Assembly (NCBI GenBank): GCA_020636405.1 | Contig: JACJXW010000008.1 | Span: forward strand, 62,001-126,000 | DNA: 64,000 nt | From: Lewinellaceae bacterium | GTDB taxonomy: Bacteria > Bacteroidota > Bacteroidia > Chitinophagales > Saprospiraceae | Direction: 5' to 3' | Part shown: positions 1-8,217 of the stretch, piece after piece | Numbering within the stretch: position 1 is the stretch's first letter | Layout of the letters: each line of letters begins with the position of its first letter | Translations under genes and position numbers: made by a program | The notes under the pieces: generated by a model | What the model saw: only the letters and a program-made list of their open reading frames with translations | What the model was told of the DNA's origin: nothing | Databases searched by the model: none

Positions 1-997
1 CCTGTACAAAGTAACCCACTATGCAGATGGCCACCCAGATCATCAGCATGGTAATGAGCGCCACCTTGTTGCCTTTCCATTCGGACAGGCGGGCGAAGGA
101 GACGGCCCCAACGATGGCCACCAGTTGCAGGAGTAGTACGACACCGATGAGTTCACTGGTCCCGAATTCCAGTTCCTTCTCAGCGAAAGTGGCGGCCAGA
201 AAGAGTACCGTTTGCACACCGGCGCTGTAACAAAAAAAAGAAAAAAGGAAGTTTTTGGTATCCTTCTGGTGCTTCACCGCCTTCCAGACCTTCCGCAGCT
301 CCTGAGCGCCCCGCTTCAGCAGGTCGGGGGTGTCCTTCTGTTTCTCATCGGACGGCAGCCGTTTGAAAGGGATCATTGCGAAACCGATCCACCAAATGCC
401 TACGGTTAGAAAGGAGAAGCGGGTGGCGGAGCCCTGGTCGGGAAATCCGAACCGGTCGTAAAAGATGATCATCGTCAGGTTGCTGATCAGCAAAATGACA
501 CTGCCGATATAGCCGAAGGAAAACCCCCGGGCACTCACCCGGTCGTATTGATCCTCGGTGACGATCACCGGCAGGAAAGCATTGTAAAATACCAGCCCTC
601 CGGCGAAACCGATCATGGCGATCATGAAGCCGACGGTGCCTACTGCCAATTGATCCATACCTTTGAAAAAGTAAAGGGACAGGCAGGCAACGGACCCCAT
701 GACGGTAAAAAATTTAAGGAAGAACTTGCGGCGCCCGCCGTAGTCGGCAATACCGGAAAGCAAGGGAGAAAAAAGGGCGATCAGGAAGTAGGAACCTGAA
801 ATGGCGTAGGCGTATAGCGAACTGTTGGACATTTCGATCCCAAAGACGTGGACGGTCTCGTCCGTTATCGCTACGAAATAACCCGGGAATATGGCTGCCG
901 TGATCACAAGGGCAAAGGCCGAATTGGCCCAGTCGAAGAAAGCCCAGCCGTTGATGATACGTGGGTCGTTGAGCTGGAAGTCGTTGGTTCGGGTCAT
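1..997 (-). CDS. MFS transporter, UMF1/Atg22-like (partial, C-terminus outside window)
   Basis: Inner-membrane transporter of the major facilitator superfamily. The reverse-strand frame opens with ATG at 997 and stays open to the window edge, giving about 332 residues, so the C-terminal part is missing. The N-terminus carries NDPRIINGWAFFDWANSAFA, the typical opening of the UMF1 (Atg22-like) MFS family. Several hydrophobic helices follow, with a charged loop near the middle (about residues 185-220), as is usual between the two six-helix halves. The substrate cannot be read from sequence; yeast Atg22 exports amino acids from the vacuole, but bacterial members are mostly uncharacterised. It lies upstream of no visible partner; the next gene, a haem-pathway oxidase, is on the same strand with a 43 bp gap and could share a transcript. 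Confidence 0.85.
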   Translation of the reverse strand, partial: MTRTNDFQLNDPRIINGWAFFDWANSAFALVITAAIFPGYFVAITDETVHVFGIEMSNSSLYAYAISGSYFLIALFSPLLSGIADYGGRRKFFLKFFTVMGSVACLSLYFFKGMDQLAVGTVGFMIAMIGFAGGLVFYNAFLPVIVTEDQYDRVSARGFSFGYIGSVILLISNLTMIIFYDRFGFPDQGSATRFSFLTVGIWWIGFAMIPFKRLPSDEKQKDTPDLLKRGAQELRKVWKAVKHQKDTKNFLFSFFCYSAGVQTVLFLAATFAEKELEFGTSELIGVVLLLQLVAIVGAVSFARLSEWKGNKVALITMLMIWVAICIVGYFVQ

Positions 998-1040
998 GTT
1001 GTGGTGTTCCGTTTCGTGGTCAGGTTGTAAGATAGGGAAA

Positions 1041-2408
1041 TTATTGGCGGAGTATGCGTTCTACCGTCTCATGAGCCGACAACACGCTATCCCCCACGCT
1101 GATACCCCGCCGGTAGTTACCGGCAAAGTGAAGCCCCGGATGCTGCGCTTCCAGCTTATCGAACAGGGCTTGTACTTTTTTGTAGCCTACCTTGTACTGC
1201 GGTATGGCTTTTTGCCACGTTTTGGTTCGGATCAGGACAGGCTCCCCGCTGATGCCGACCAGGCTCTTCAACTCGCTCAGCACCAGGCTCTTCAGCTGTT
1301 CTTCGGGCAGGAGGGCATTTTCGGGTTGCCGGGTTCCGCCAACAAAAGAGGTGAAGGCTACGTACCCTTCCGGCGCCCGGTTCGGAAAGATGACGGAACT
1401 CCAGATACTGCCCAGGATCTGCCTCTTTTCCACTTCAGGGATCAGGAAGCCGAATCCGTCGAGCTTTCGTTGTATGTCTGCTGCTTTGAAGGCGGTATAA
1501 ACCACGGTTACTGGGGGGTAGGAAACATCGGCCAACGGCTCGGTGGCCTGCGGGGCGATCTCTGACAGCAGGGATGCCAGCGCATGAGTAGGCACACAGC
1601 AGACGGCCAGGCCGAATTCCAGCGTTTGTTTGTTACCCTGTTGTTCAACGTCCAGTTCAAACCCACCGTTCTTGCGCCGAAGAGCAGAGACGGTGGTATT
1701 GTATTCGATGGAGCCCACCTGTTCCAGCAGCGCGTCGGTAAAGGTTTGCATACCGTCCAGGAAAGAGAACATGCGGGCCCGGTCCTTGGCTACTTCTTTT
1801 CGCTTTTTCCGCTCCCGGGCGCCCATGATGGCCCCCCGGATCAGGCTGCCGTAGTTCTTTTCCAGCGCGTACAGCTTCGGGAAACCGGCGGCAGTGCTCA
1901 GCGCGCGCGGGTCGCCGGCATATACTCCGGCGACGAACGGGTTGATGGCGTAGTCGAGAAACTCCCGTCCCAGCCGGTGGTGTACGAAATCCGCCAGGGC
2001 AATATCGTCGCCCAGAGTGGGTTTGAGGAAGGGCTCCTGGAGCAGGCGCAATTTCGCCCGCCAGGAAAAAAGGCTGGTCTTCAAAAAGGAAACCAGAGAC
2101 ATCGGGATGGCCATTAGCGTTCCGTTCTTGACGATATACCGTTTGTTGGAAGCTTCATTGGCGTACACTTTCTGGCTGCCCAGGCCCAGCTCTTCCACCA
2201 GCGCTTTGAGCACTTCGGAAGTCTCCAGGGTACTATTGGGCCCCATATCGATCAGAAACCCTTTTTCCCGTTCGGAGACGATAACCCCTCCGGCATGATC
2301 CGTTTTTTCGAAAACCTGGACCTCAAAACCATTTTTCTGCAACCAGTAGGCCGTACACAACCCGGAAACACCTGCGCCGATAACAGCCACTTTATTTTGG
2401 TTTGACAT
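1041..2408 (-). CDS. hemG: protoporphyrinogen/coproporphyrinogen III oxidase (HemY/HemG type)
   Basis: FAD enzyme of haem biosynthesis that oxidises protoporphyrinogen IX or coproporphyrinogen III to the aromatic porphyrin. It has an N-terminal Rossmann dinucleotide motif (VAVIGAGVSGLCTAYWL, residues 6-22), an acidic end to the second strand (VFEK), and a GG pair after it. The substrate region starts GFLIDMGPNSTLET, as in the family. The C-terminal FAD motif is GLHFAGNYRRGISVGDSV. The length of about 455 residues fits. A longer frame starts at 2453, but the ATG at 2408 places the FAD motif at the usual distance from the N-terminus, so I chose it. The symbol is hemG or hemY depending on naming convention; whether the product is used through the protoporphyrin or coproporphyrin branch cannot be told. 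Confidence 0.9.
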   Translation of the reverse strand: MSNQNKVAVIGAGVSGLCTAYWLQKNGFEVQVFEKTDHAGGVIVSEREKGFLIDMGPNSTLETSEVLKALVEELGLGSQKVYANEASNKRYIVKNGTLMAIPMSLVSFLKTSLFSWRAKLRLLQEPFLKPTLGDDIALADFVHHRLGREFLDYAINPFVAGVYAGDPRALSTAAGFPKLYALEKNYGSLIRGAIMGARERKKRKEVAKDRARMFSFLDGMQTFTDALLEQVGSIEYNTTVSALRRKNGGFELDVEQQGNKQTLEFGLAVCCVPTHALASLLSEIAPQATEPLADVSYPPVTVVYTAFKAADIQRKLDGFGFLIPEVEKRQILGSIWSSVIFPNRAPEGYVAFTSFVGGTRQPENALLPEEQLKSLVLSELKSLVGISGEPVLIRTKTWQKAIPQYKVGYKKVQALFDKLEAQHPGLHFAGNYRRGISVGDSVLSAHETVERILRQ

Positions 2409-2522
2409 AAGCTCGCATTTTTTCCCATGCCAAAAAAATGAATTTTTTGCCACTTCCCGCGCTTTTATGCCGGAATACTCGCATTTTGTATCTTGTCCAT
2501 CCTATTTCACCTATCTGCATTT

Positions 2523-3428
2523 ATGAAGATTGCAATTCTTTCGAGGGGCCCTCAGTTGTATTCTACCCAGAGCCTGGTGCGGGCAGGTATTAACCGGGGC
2601 CATTCCATGCAAATCGTGGACCATACGCGCTGTACGCTGGCCATCGGCCGGGGCCGCCCCAAGATCTATTACAACGATTACCAGTTGGAGCGCTTCGATG
2701 CCGTTATACCCAGGATCGGCGCCTCGGTCACTGCCCAGGGGGCTTCGGTGATCAGCCAGTTTGAGATGATGCAATGCTTTACGGTGGCTCGCTCGGAGGC
2801 CCTTCTGCAAGCTAGGGATAAGCTGCGGTGCCTGCAAAAGCTGGCGCGCTGCGGCATCGAAGTGCCTCGCACGGCCTCGGTCGCTACGGGTGAGGACCTG
2901 ATGCTCGTCCTGCGCGAGGCCGGCGGCCTGCCGATCGTCATCAAGTTGCTGGAAAGCACACACGGCAACGGCGTCATCCTGGCGGATACCTACCGCATGG
3001 CCGAATCGGTGATCGAAGCCTTCCAGCGGCTGGGCGAACGCGTCATCATCCAGGAATTCATTCATGAGGCTAAAGGGGCCGACATCCGCGCTTTGGTGGT
3101 GGCCGGGGAAGTGGTGGCTGCCATGAAACGGCAGGCCAGGGGAGGAGAGTTCCGTTCCAATCTCCACCGCGGAGCTACCGCCGAAGCGATTACCCTTACG
3201 GATGAAGAGGATAGCATTGTGAAGAAATCGGCCAAAATGTTGGGCCTGGATGTGGCCGGTGTGGATTTCCTGCGCTCCAAACGAGGCCCGTTGGTCATGG
3301 AGGTCAATGCCTCGCCGGGGCTGGAGGGAATCGAAGGCATCACCGGTGTGGATGTGGCCGGCAAGGTCATCGAATTCATCGAGCGCCGCTGTGAAGAGTT
3401 GCGCAATTTTGAGGCCAATAACCGATAG
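2523..3428 (+). CDS. rimK: RimK-family alpha-L-glutamate ligase (ATP-grasp)
   Basis: Cytoplasmic ATP-grasp ligase of the RimK family, which adds glutamate residues to a carboxylate acceptor; in E. coli the acceptor is the C-terminus of ribosomal protein S6. The protein is about 301 residues, the usual RimK length. It begins MKIAILSRGPQLYSTQSL and ends with the RimK signature LVMEVNASPGLEGIEGITG, which holds metal-binding E and N residues. A central glycine-rich stretch (ESTHGNGVIL) and IIQEFI form the ATP-binding core. ATG 2523 is preferred over an in-frame start 30 bp upstream because the N-terminus then matches the family. An aspartoacylase-like gene follows after 17 bp and is probably co-transcribed, so the two may add and remove acyl or glutamyl groups on a shared substrate. 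The true acceptor is not shown. Confidence 0.9.
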   Translation: MKIAILSRGPQLYSTQSLVRAGINRGHSMQIVDHTRCTLAIGRGRPKIYYNDYQLERFDAVIPRIGASVTAQGASVISQFEMMQCFTVARSEALLQARDKLRCLQKLARCGIEVPRTASVATGEDLMLVLREAGGLPIVIKLLESTHGNGVILADTYRMAESVIEAFQRLGERVIIQEFIHEAKGADIRALVVAGEVVAAMKRQARGGEFRSNLHRGATAEAITLTDEEDSIVKKSAKMLGLDVAGVDFLRSKRGPLVMEVNASPGLEGIEGITGVDVAGKVIEFIERRCEELRNFEANNR

Positions 3429-3445
3429 CGTAATTCCTGAATGAT

Positions 3446-4402
3446 ATGTCTGCACAAAATATGACCATCCACAACATCGATATCGCTCCAGGGCAGAAGG
3501 AAGTAGTAAAAATATCCGTGGGCAGGTTGCCGTCCGGAAATGTGATCAAGATCCAGGCCCATGTATTCCGGAGCCATCTGGAAGGCCCCGTGGTGCTGAT
3601 CCTGGCTGGCGTACATGGCGATGAGGTGAACGGGGTGGAGATCGTGCGCAGGGCCATTAGCCAGGACTACTTCGCAAACCTGCGCCGGGGTACGGTCATC
3701 GCCATTCCTATTCTCAACATTTACGGTTTCATCAACTTCTCCCGGGAAGTGCCCGACGGAAAAGACATCAACCGCTCTTTTCCCGGAAATTTGAATGGCT
3801 CTCTGGCTTCCCGCGTCGCCCGGACGCTGACCAAGAAGATCCTCCCTCTGGCCGATGTCGTGGTTGACTTCCATACCGGCGGCCAGAGCCATTACAACTA
3901 TCCTCAGATCCGATACACCAAAGGAGACCAGCGCAGTGAGCAACTGGCTCGCGCTTTTGCGCCCCCTTATCTGGTGGTAAAGCCTACCATTCCCAAGTCA
4001 CTCCGCAAGGTCGCTCTGGACCAAGGTAAACCTACTCTCGTTTTCGAAGGCGGAGAAAGCCTTCGCTATGACGGTTTTGCCATCGAGAAAGGACTGATGG
4101 GCATCCGGCGCCTGCTCCATGCGCAGGAAATGACGGAAGAACCACCTCCCGTTTCGGGACAAACCCTGCTCTTCCGCAAAACCACCTGGGTGCGCGCCCC
4201 TCGGGCAGGTATGTTCCTCTGGTCCAAATGTTCCGGCCATAAAACCTGCAAAGGCGAAGTGATCGGCGCCATCAACAATCCCTACGGGGAAGGCTCCGTA
4301 AAGGTCATCGCTCCCCGCGACGGCTATCTGATCGGACACAATAACGCGCCGGTGGTCAGCCAGGGGGATGCCTTGTTTCACCTGGGGTATGAGTGGGAAT
4401 AA
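3446..4402 (+). CDS. succinylglutamate desuccinylase/aspartoacylase-family zinc hydrolase
   Basis: Zinc-dependent amide hydrolase of the AstE/aspartoacylase family (M14-like fold), 318 residues. Zn ligands are visible as HGDE (H57, E60) and a later DFHTGG (H143). The substrate-binding DINRSFPG segment lies between them, followed by a C-terminal beta-rich domain ending in a biotinyl-like region with GDALFHLGYEWE. It starts 17 bp after rimK on the same strand. Pairing of RimK-type ligases with this hydrolase family is common in bacteria, and the context suggests cleavage or trimming of an acylated or glutamylated product. The actual substrate is unknown. A paralogue lies at 48881-49894. The gene ends beside a repeat-rich 100 bp spacer shared with the convergent gene at 4503. 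Confidence 0.85.
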   Translation: MSAQNMTIHNIDIAPGQKEVVKISVGRLPSGNVIKIQAHVFRSHLEGPVVLILAGVHGDEVNGVEIVRRAISQDYFANLRRGTVIAIPILNIYGFINFSREVPDGKDINRSFPGNLNGSLASRVARTLTKKILPLADVVVDFHTGGQSHYNYPQIRYTKGDQRSEQLARAFAPPYLVVKPTIPKSLRKVALDQGKPTLVFEGGESLRYDGFAIEKGLMGIRRLLHAQEMTEEPPPVSGQTLLFRKTTWVRAPRAGMFLWSKCSGHKTCKGEVIGAINNPYGEGSVKVIAPRDGYLIGHNNAPVVSQGDALFHLGYEWE

Positions 4403-4404
4403 AT

Positions 4405-4502
4405 GGTGTATAAGTGCTTTTGTGCATTCGTGCATGCGTAGCGCAGCTCCATCGGGAACCATATACACGAATGCACAAATACACAAATGCACGAATCCCC
4501 CC
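4405..4502. repeat. intergenic inverted-repeat element with ATTCGTG/CACGAAT words
   Basis: The spacer between two convergent genes holds a perfect 14 bp inverted repeat, TTTGTGCATTCGTG at 4419-4432 and CACGAATGCACAAA at 4466-4479, with a 33 nt loop. A further ACACAAATGCACGAATC copy runs up to the TGA stop of the minus-strand racemase at 4503. The same words occur in other spacers (29029-29149, and more loosely 5575-5634). It could act as a bidirectional terminator for the convergent pair, but there is no clean T tract, and it may be a dispersed repeat. Confidence 0.6.
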
Positions 4503-5573
4503 TCACACCACCCTCTTCTCAATATAATCAGAGTTCAGCACCCGCAGAGCGCCCATGTATTTGAGTTTGAAGGAAAGCAAGTCTCCGACGCTGTAGTTTT
4601 GAGGGTTGTTGTCCAGATCGACGATGAGCATGTCGGAACTGGCATTGACGATTTCCAGGGTGGGGTCGTCGGGCATGAGGTAGTCTGGTGTGATGTCCAG
4701 CAGTCCAATGTCCAGGATGGCGCGATAAGATTCCTTCCCATAGTCTTTTTCATCCACTTTAAAGGTTTCTCCACTGGGGTTGGCCGCCATCATACCTATG
4801 GGTACTTTGGGTTTCTTGGTGATCTCTATGATTTCGGAGTACAAGCGGATGACCTCGTCGGACATGCCTTCGATGCGTTTATCCTGGAAGAGGTCGTTAC
4901 CGAAATACAGCGACTCGCCAATTCGGAAGTGATTGATGGCCGCGGGAAGTTGCTGGCGCAACAGCAAGGGCAGCACCACTGACGTGCCGCCGGTGATCCA
5001 GGGGATCTTTTTATCGAACTTGGCCTCCACCAATTGTTTGTAAAGGCTTAGCTGTATCATTTTATCGGCGGAAGGCATGATCCCGTGCAGGCAGTTGAGG
5101 TTGGCGCCGATGGCGACCACTTCGATGTTGGGCAATTCGAAAATTTTATCATAGAAGGCGATCAGGTGATCGCCCATGATCCCTTCCCGCAAATCGCCCA
5201 GCTCGATCATGATGGTCACCCGGTGAACTTTATTCTGCCGTTGTGCTTCTTTGGAAAGCATCTTGATGGTGGAACTTTCCGAGTTGAACGATACATCTGC
5301 ATATCGTACGACTTCCTCGATGCTGCCCTTGGCCGGCGGCTTAATGTAGACGGTCTGTACCTCCGGGTTCAGCTCCTTGATCCTGGCCAGGTTGCTGATC
5401 CGGCTGTCACAGACTTCCTTGATGCCCAGGTTCAGAACTTCCTTCAGATAGGCCTCGTTGCCGCACAGCAATTTGGTGACGATGGCCCAGTCGGTCTCGT
5501 TTTCCCGGAACAACTCGTCCAGAAAGTCATAGTTTTGCTTGAGGTTCTTGCGGTTAAGCGTGAGGTACGCCAT
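4503..5573 (-). CDS. PLP-dependent alanine/ornithine racemase-family protein
   Basis: Fold-type III PLP enzyme of the alanine racemase N-terminal family, about 356 residues, closest in layout to ornithine racemase (Orr)-like proteins. The PLP lysine is K34 in AIVTKLLCG near the N-terminus. The central barrel contains IMIELGDLREGI and the glycine-rich PLP phosphate site WITGGTSVVLP, and the HFRIGESLYFGND motif is typical of this branch. The C-terminal beta domain is short and ends in LRVLNSDYIEKRVV. It probably interconverts L- and D-forms of an amino acid. It lies downstream of alr on the same strand, separated by a 327 bp repeat-rich spacer, so it may belong to the same symporter-amidohydrolase-racemase group. 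Substrate specificity (ornithine, alanine, lysine or other) cannot be assigned. Confidence 0.8.
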   Translation of the reverse strand: MAYLTLNRKNLKQNYDFLDELFRENETDWAIVTKLLCGNEAYLKEVLNLGIKEVCDSRISNLARIKELNPEVQTVYIKPPAKGSIEEVVRYADVSFNSESSTIKMLSKEAQRQNKVHRVTIMIELGDLREGIMGDHLIAFYDKIFELPNIEVVAIGANLNCLHGIMPSADKMIQLSLYKQLVEAKFDKKIPWITGGTSVVLPLLLRQQLPAAINHFRIGESLYFGNDLFQDKRIEGMSDEVIRLYSEIIEITKKPKVPIGMMAANPSGETFKVDEKDYGKESYRAILDIGLLDITPDYLMPDDPTLEIVNASSDMLIVDLDNNPQNYSVGDLLSFKLKYMGALRVLNSDYIEKRVV

Positions 5574-5634
5574 TGTATTGTGTTTTTACGTGTATATGGA
5601 TGTGCCTTTGTATACTCGTGCACTGGTAGCAGTC

Positions 5635-5664
5635 AATCGGTAAGCCGATAACTACTTACCGATT
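5635..5664. repeat. 10 bp inverted repeat in the spacer upstream of the racemase
   Basis: AATCGGTAAG at 5635-5644 and CTTACCGATT at 5655-5664 form a perfect stem with a 10 nt loop. It lies about 60 bp upstream of the minus-strand racemase start (5573). It could be a hairpin or an operator. Confidence 0.45.
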
Positions 5665-5672
5665 CACCAATA

Positions 5673-5750
5673 CCCGCCTCCGCCAAGGCTGCGGCCGGGC
5701 AGAGACGAATGCCCGCCTCCGCTTAAAGCTATGGCGGGCGGGGACGAATC
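5673..5750. repeat. two tandem 39 bp GC-rich units ending in GACGAAT
   Basis: Copy 1 (5673-5711) and copy 2 (5712-5750) both begin CCCGCCTCCGC, contain a GGC(C/G)GGGC segment, and end in a GACGAAT block, at exact 39 bp spacing. Each can fold, since CCCGCC pairs with GGCGGG in copy 2. A related, longer version is at 27723-27791. In both places the element is followed directly by a CGAATC array. Confidence 0.7.
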
Positions 5751-5896
5751 CACGAATCAACGAATCCACGAATCCCGAATCCCGAATCAACGAATCCACG
5801 AATCCCGAATCCCGAATCAACGAATCAACGAATCCACGAATCCCGAATCCACGAATCCACGAATCCCGAATCCCGAATCCCGAATCAACGAATCCA
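5745..5896. repeat. CGAATC(C/A)n tandem array behind the alr stop codon
   Basis: About 152 bp made only of 7-8 bp units CGAATCC, CGAATCCA and CGAATCAA in irregular order. It ends 4 bp before the TAG stop of alr (5901). With the 39 bp units it fills most of the 327 bp spacer 5574-5900, in which I see no gene. The array reads as an open frame (repeated NESTNPES), but this follows from the repeat having no stop codon. A second array of the same unit is at 27786-27900. Confidence 0.85.
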
Positions 5897-5900
5897 CACC

Positions 5901-7055
5901 CTATTCCACCACCTTCCTGGGAATATCCATCGGAAGGCGGGTGAGCAGTTCGTAGTTGACCTGTTCGGAAAACTCTCCGAAGGAAGAGACGGAGAGCTCA
6001 CGCTCGCCCTGCCGGCCGATGATGACCACTTCGTCTCCTCTCTCCACGCTGTCCAGTTGGCTGACATCAACGGTGATCATATTCATGTTGACCATGCCGA
6101 TGACCCCAACCCGTTTGCCCCGGATGAGCACGCGGCCCTGGTTGCTCAGTGAGCGGCTAAAACCGTGGGCGTAACCCACTGGGACCGTAGCGATTTCCAT
6201 AGCTTCGTTGGCCAGGTAGGACGTACCGTATCCTACATATTCGCCAGCCTTTACCCTTTTGATGTCCATTACGCTACTTTTCCAGGCAACCAGCCGTTCC
6301 AGGGGGTCCTCTTTTATGCCGGAACGGATACTGAAGTCAATGAACGTTTCCCGGCTCGGCCAGAAGCCGTACTGCATGATCCCGATGCGTACCATATCCA
6401 TTCGGGTAGGTGGATAGCGCATGGCAGCTGCCGAACAGGCGGTGTGCCGCAGCCGGGGGGCCAACCCCTGGTTTTTGAACCACTTGTAAAGATGGTTGAA
6501 TGCCTTGCGCTGGTTTTTTATCCGTACGTAATTGGCAATGCTCTCGGCGCCGGCAAAGTGGGTACACAGCCCTTCGAACAACAGGCCGCCGGGATGTTTT
6601 TTTAAAAGATGAACCACCTCCGGTAGCTGGTAGCGGCTGAAACCGGTGCGGTTCATGCCCGTTTCCAGTTCGATGTGCACCTTTGCCGGGCGTCTCACGC
6701 GCCGGGCGGCGCTCAGTGCCTCTTCCAGGCGCTCGGGTTCGAAAGTGAAGAAGGCAACGTCATTTTCGACGGCCCATTCCATCTGGTCATTGCTGATCAT
6801 CCCCATGATCAGCACTTCGGTTTCCGGGTTTCCGGCCACCTGTTTAACCCGGTAGGCTTCGCTGGCGTCGAACACAGAAAAGTGGTTCATGCCACAGGCC
6901 TCTGCCAGCGGTACAAACTGCTCTATGGCGTGGCCATAGGCATTGCCCTTGACTACCGAGGAGATGCAGGCGTCTGGGCCCATTTGTTCTTTAAGAAAGC
7001 GCAGGTTGTTCTCCAGCGCACTTTTACTGACCTCGATCCGGGAAGTGGGTAGCAT
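5901..7055 (-). CDS. alr: alanine racemase
   Basis: PLP enzyme interconverting L- and D-alanine, the latter being a peptidoglycan precursor. At 384 residues it has full family length. The PLP lysine is K36 in the signature SSVVKGNAYGH, and the second catalytic residue is the tyrosine in GEYVGYGTSY (about Y276). Substrate-loop motifs METGMNRTGF-like (ELETGMNRTGF) and GMVNMNMITVDVS are present. It starts 3 bp after the stop of the M20 amidohydrolase and is clearly part of an operon with it and the symporter. Because the neighbours are catabolic or uptake genes, this copy may serve D-amino acid use rather than, or as well as, wall synthesis; that is inference. A CGAATC array lies 4 bp beyond its stop. 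Confidence 0.9.
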   Translation of the reverse strand: MLPTSRIEVSKSALENNLRFLKEQMGPDACISSVVKGNAYGHAIEQFVPLAEACGMNHFSVFDASEAYRVKQVAGNPETEVLIMGMISNDQMEWAVENDVAFFTFEPERLEEALSAARRVRRPAKVHIELETGMNRTGFSRYQLPEVVHLLKKHPGGLLFEGLCTHFAGAESIANYVRIKNQRKAFNHLYKWFKNQGLAPRLRHTACSAAAMRYPPTRMDMVRIGIMQYGFWPSRETFIDFSIRSGIKEDPLERLVAWKSSVMDIKRVKAGEYVGYGTSYLANEAMEIATVPVGYAHGFSRSLSNQGRVLIRGKRVGVIGMVNMNMITVDVSQLDSVERGDEVVIIGRQGERELSVSSFGEFSEQVNYELLTRLPMDIPRKVVE

Positions 7056-7058
7056 ACT

Positions 7059-8216
7059 CTATTCCAAAATGATTTCCATAATCCTTTTATACATCTGTAT
7101 TCCATGTAACAGCAATTCATCCGGAAAATCGTAGTCCGGGTTGTGCAGTGCGGGGCAGTCCTGGCCGGCGCCCAGGCCGAACATGGCGCCCCGGAAGCGC
7201 TGGGTAAAAGCGCCAAAGTCTTCTCCCCACTTGAAGGGGTGTTCCATTGGGGAAAGTGTCAGCCCGCAGTCCTCGGCGGCCTGTTGGATGATATCAACGG
7301 CTTCCTCGTTATTGTGGTTGGTGCGAAAAACGTTGGTCCATTCCGTTTCCAGGCGAAGGCTGAAGCGCAGCGCCAGGTCACCCAGGTATTGCAGCAGCCG
7401 GGCGCTGAGTTTGCGCATGGCCTCTTCGGTCCAGGTACGTATGGTCAGGTGTACTTCCCCGTAACCGGCGGCGACGCCATAGGCCAGGCTACCCATCGTG
7501 GTATGTACGGGCGTGAGAATGGCAAAGTCTTCAGCTGCTGTATTGGCAACGCTCAATTTCTGGGCCATCAGCAGGATATCGGCAATCGCCGGAGCAGGGC
7601 TTATCCCGTTTTCCGGCTCGCCGGCGTGGGCCGTTTTCCCTTGCAACCGGATGATCAGGCTCTGGACAGCTGCCGTGAACGGCCCTTTGCGTACCAGTAC
7701 CTCACCTAGTGGAAAACCGGGCAGGTTGTGAAAAGCAAAGGCGTAGTCAATGGGGTAGAGCCCTTCGAACCGGGGGTCTTCGAGCACGCGTTCGGCCCCG
7801 GCCCCAATTTCTTCCGCCGGTTGGTAAAGGAGGATCACCCGCCCAATACGGGGGTGGTGGCGGACAATAGACCCCGCCAGCCCCAGGAGCGCCGCCATAT
7901 GTCCATCGTGCCCGCACTTGTGCGAGACGTTTTCCTTACCGGATCGGTGCGAAAAGGTGTTGACTTCCTGTATCGGCAGGGCGTCCAGTTCTGAGCGGAA
8001 AAGAATGGTAGGCCCTTCCCGCCCACTGTCGAATACGGCAATGAGGCCGGCGCCGCCCACACCTTCCAGCAACTGGCTGGGGCCGAGCTCCCTCAAAATG
8101 CCGGCCAGGTACCGCGCAGTGCTGAACTCCTCGCCCGGCAATTCCGGGTTTTGGTGAAGATATCGGCGGATGCTCGTCAATCGGTCAATGGATAGTTGCT
8201 CCTTGAGCTTGCTCAT
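7059..8216 (-). CDS. M20-family amidohydrolase (hippurate/N-acyl-amino-acid hydrolase-like)
   Basis: Metal-dependent amidohydrolase of peptidase family M20, subfamily D-like, 385 residues. It begins with the family pattern IRRYLHQNPELPGEE. The metal and catalytic motifs DALPI and HKCGHDGHMAALLG are visible, followed by LLYQPAEEIGAGA (catalytic EE). The dimerisation domain and a late H in EHPFKWGEDFGAF complete the fold. Members release amino acids from N-acyl or N-aroyl conjugates, or split small peptides. It lies 1 nt downstream of the Na+/solute symporter stop and 3 nt before alr, suggesting that the imported substrate is hydrolysed and then racemised. There is no signal peptide, so it is cytoplasmic. 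Confidence 0.87.
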   Translation of the reverse strand: MSKLKEQLSIDRLTSIRRYLHQNPELPGEEFSTARYLAGILRELGPSQLLEGVGGAGLIAVFDSGREGPTILFRSELDALPIQEVNTFSHRSGKENVSHKCGHDGHMAALLGLAGSIVRHHPRIGRVILLYQPAEEIGAGAERVLEDPRFEGLYPIDYAFAFHNLPGFPLGEVLVRKGPFTAAVQSLIIRLQGKTAHAGEPENGISPAPAIADILLMAQKLSVANTAAEDFAILTPVHTTMGSLAYGVAAGYGEVHLTIRTWTEEAMRKLSARLLQYLGDLALRFSLRLETEWTNVFRTNHNNEEAVDIIQQAAEDCGLTLSPMEHPFKWGEDFGAFTQRFRGAMFGLGAGQDCPALHNPDYDFPDELLLHGIQMYKRIMEIILE

Positions 8217-8217
8217 G

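Noticed and set aside
2511..3943. Two overlapping minus-strand frames opposite rimK and the aspartoacylase-like gene
   Set aside because: They are His/Gln/Arg-rich reverse translations of the real plus-strand genes, with no family resemblance.
5745..5896. Possible CRISPR array
   Set aside because: Units of 7-8 bp are contiguous with no spacers, no leader and no cas genes in the window.
5731..5955. Open frame reading NESTNPES repeats over the CGAATC array
   Set aside because: It exists only because the repeat unit has no stop codon; it enters the alr gene antisense and has no start or signal.
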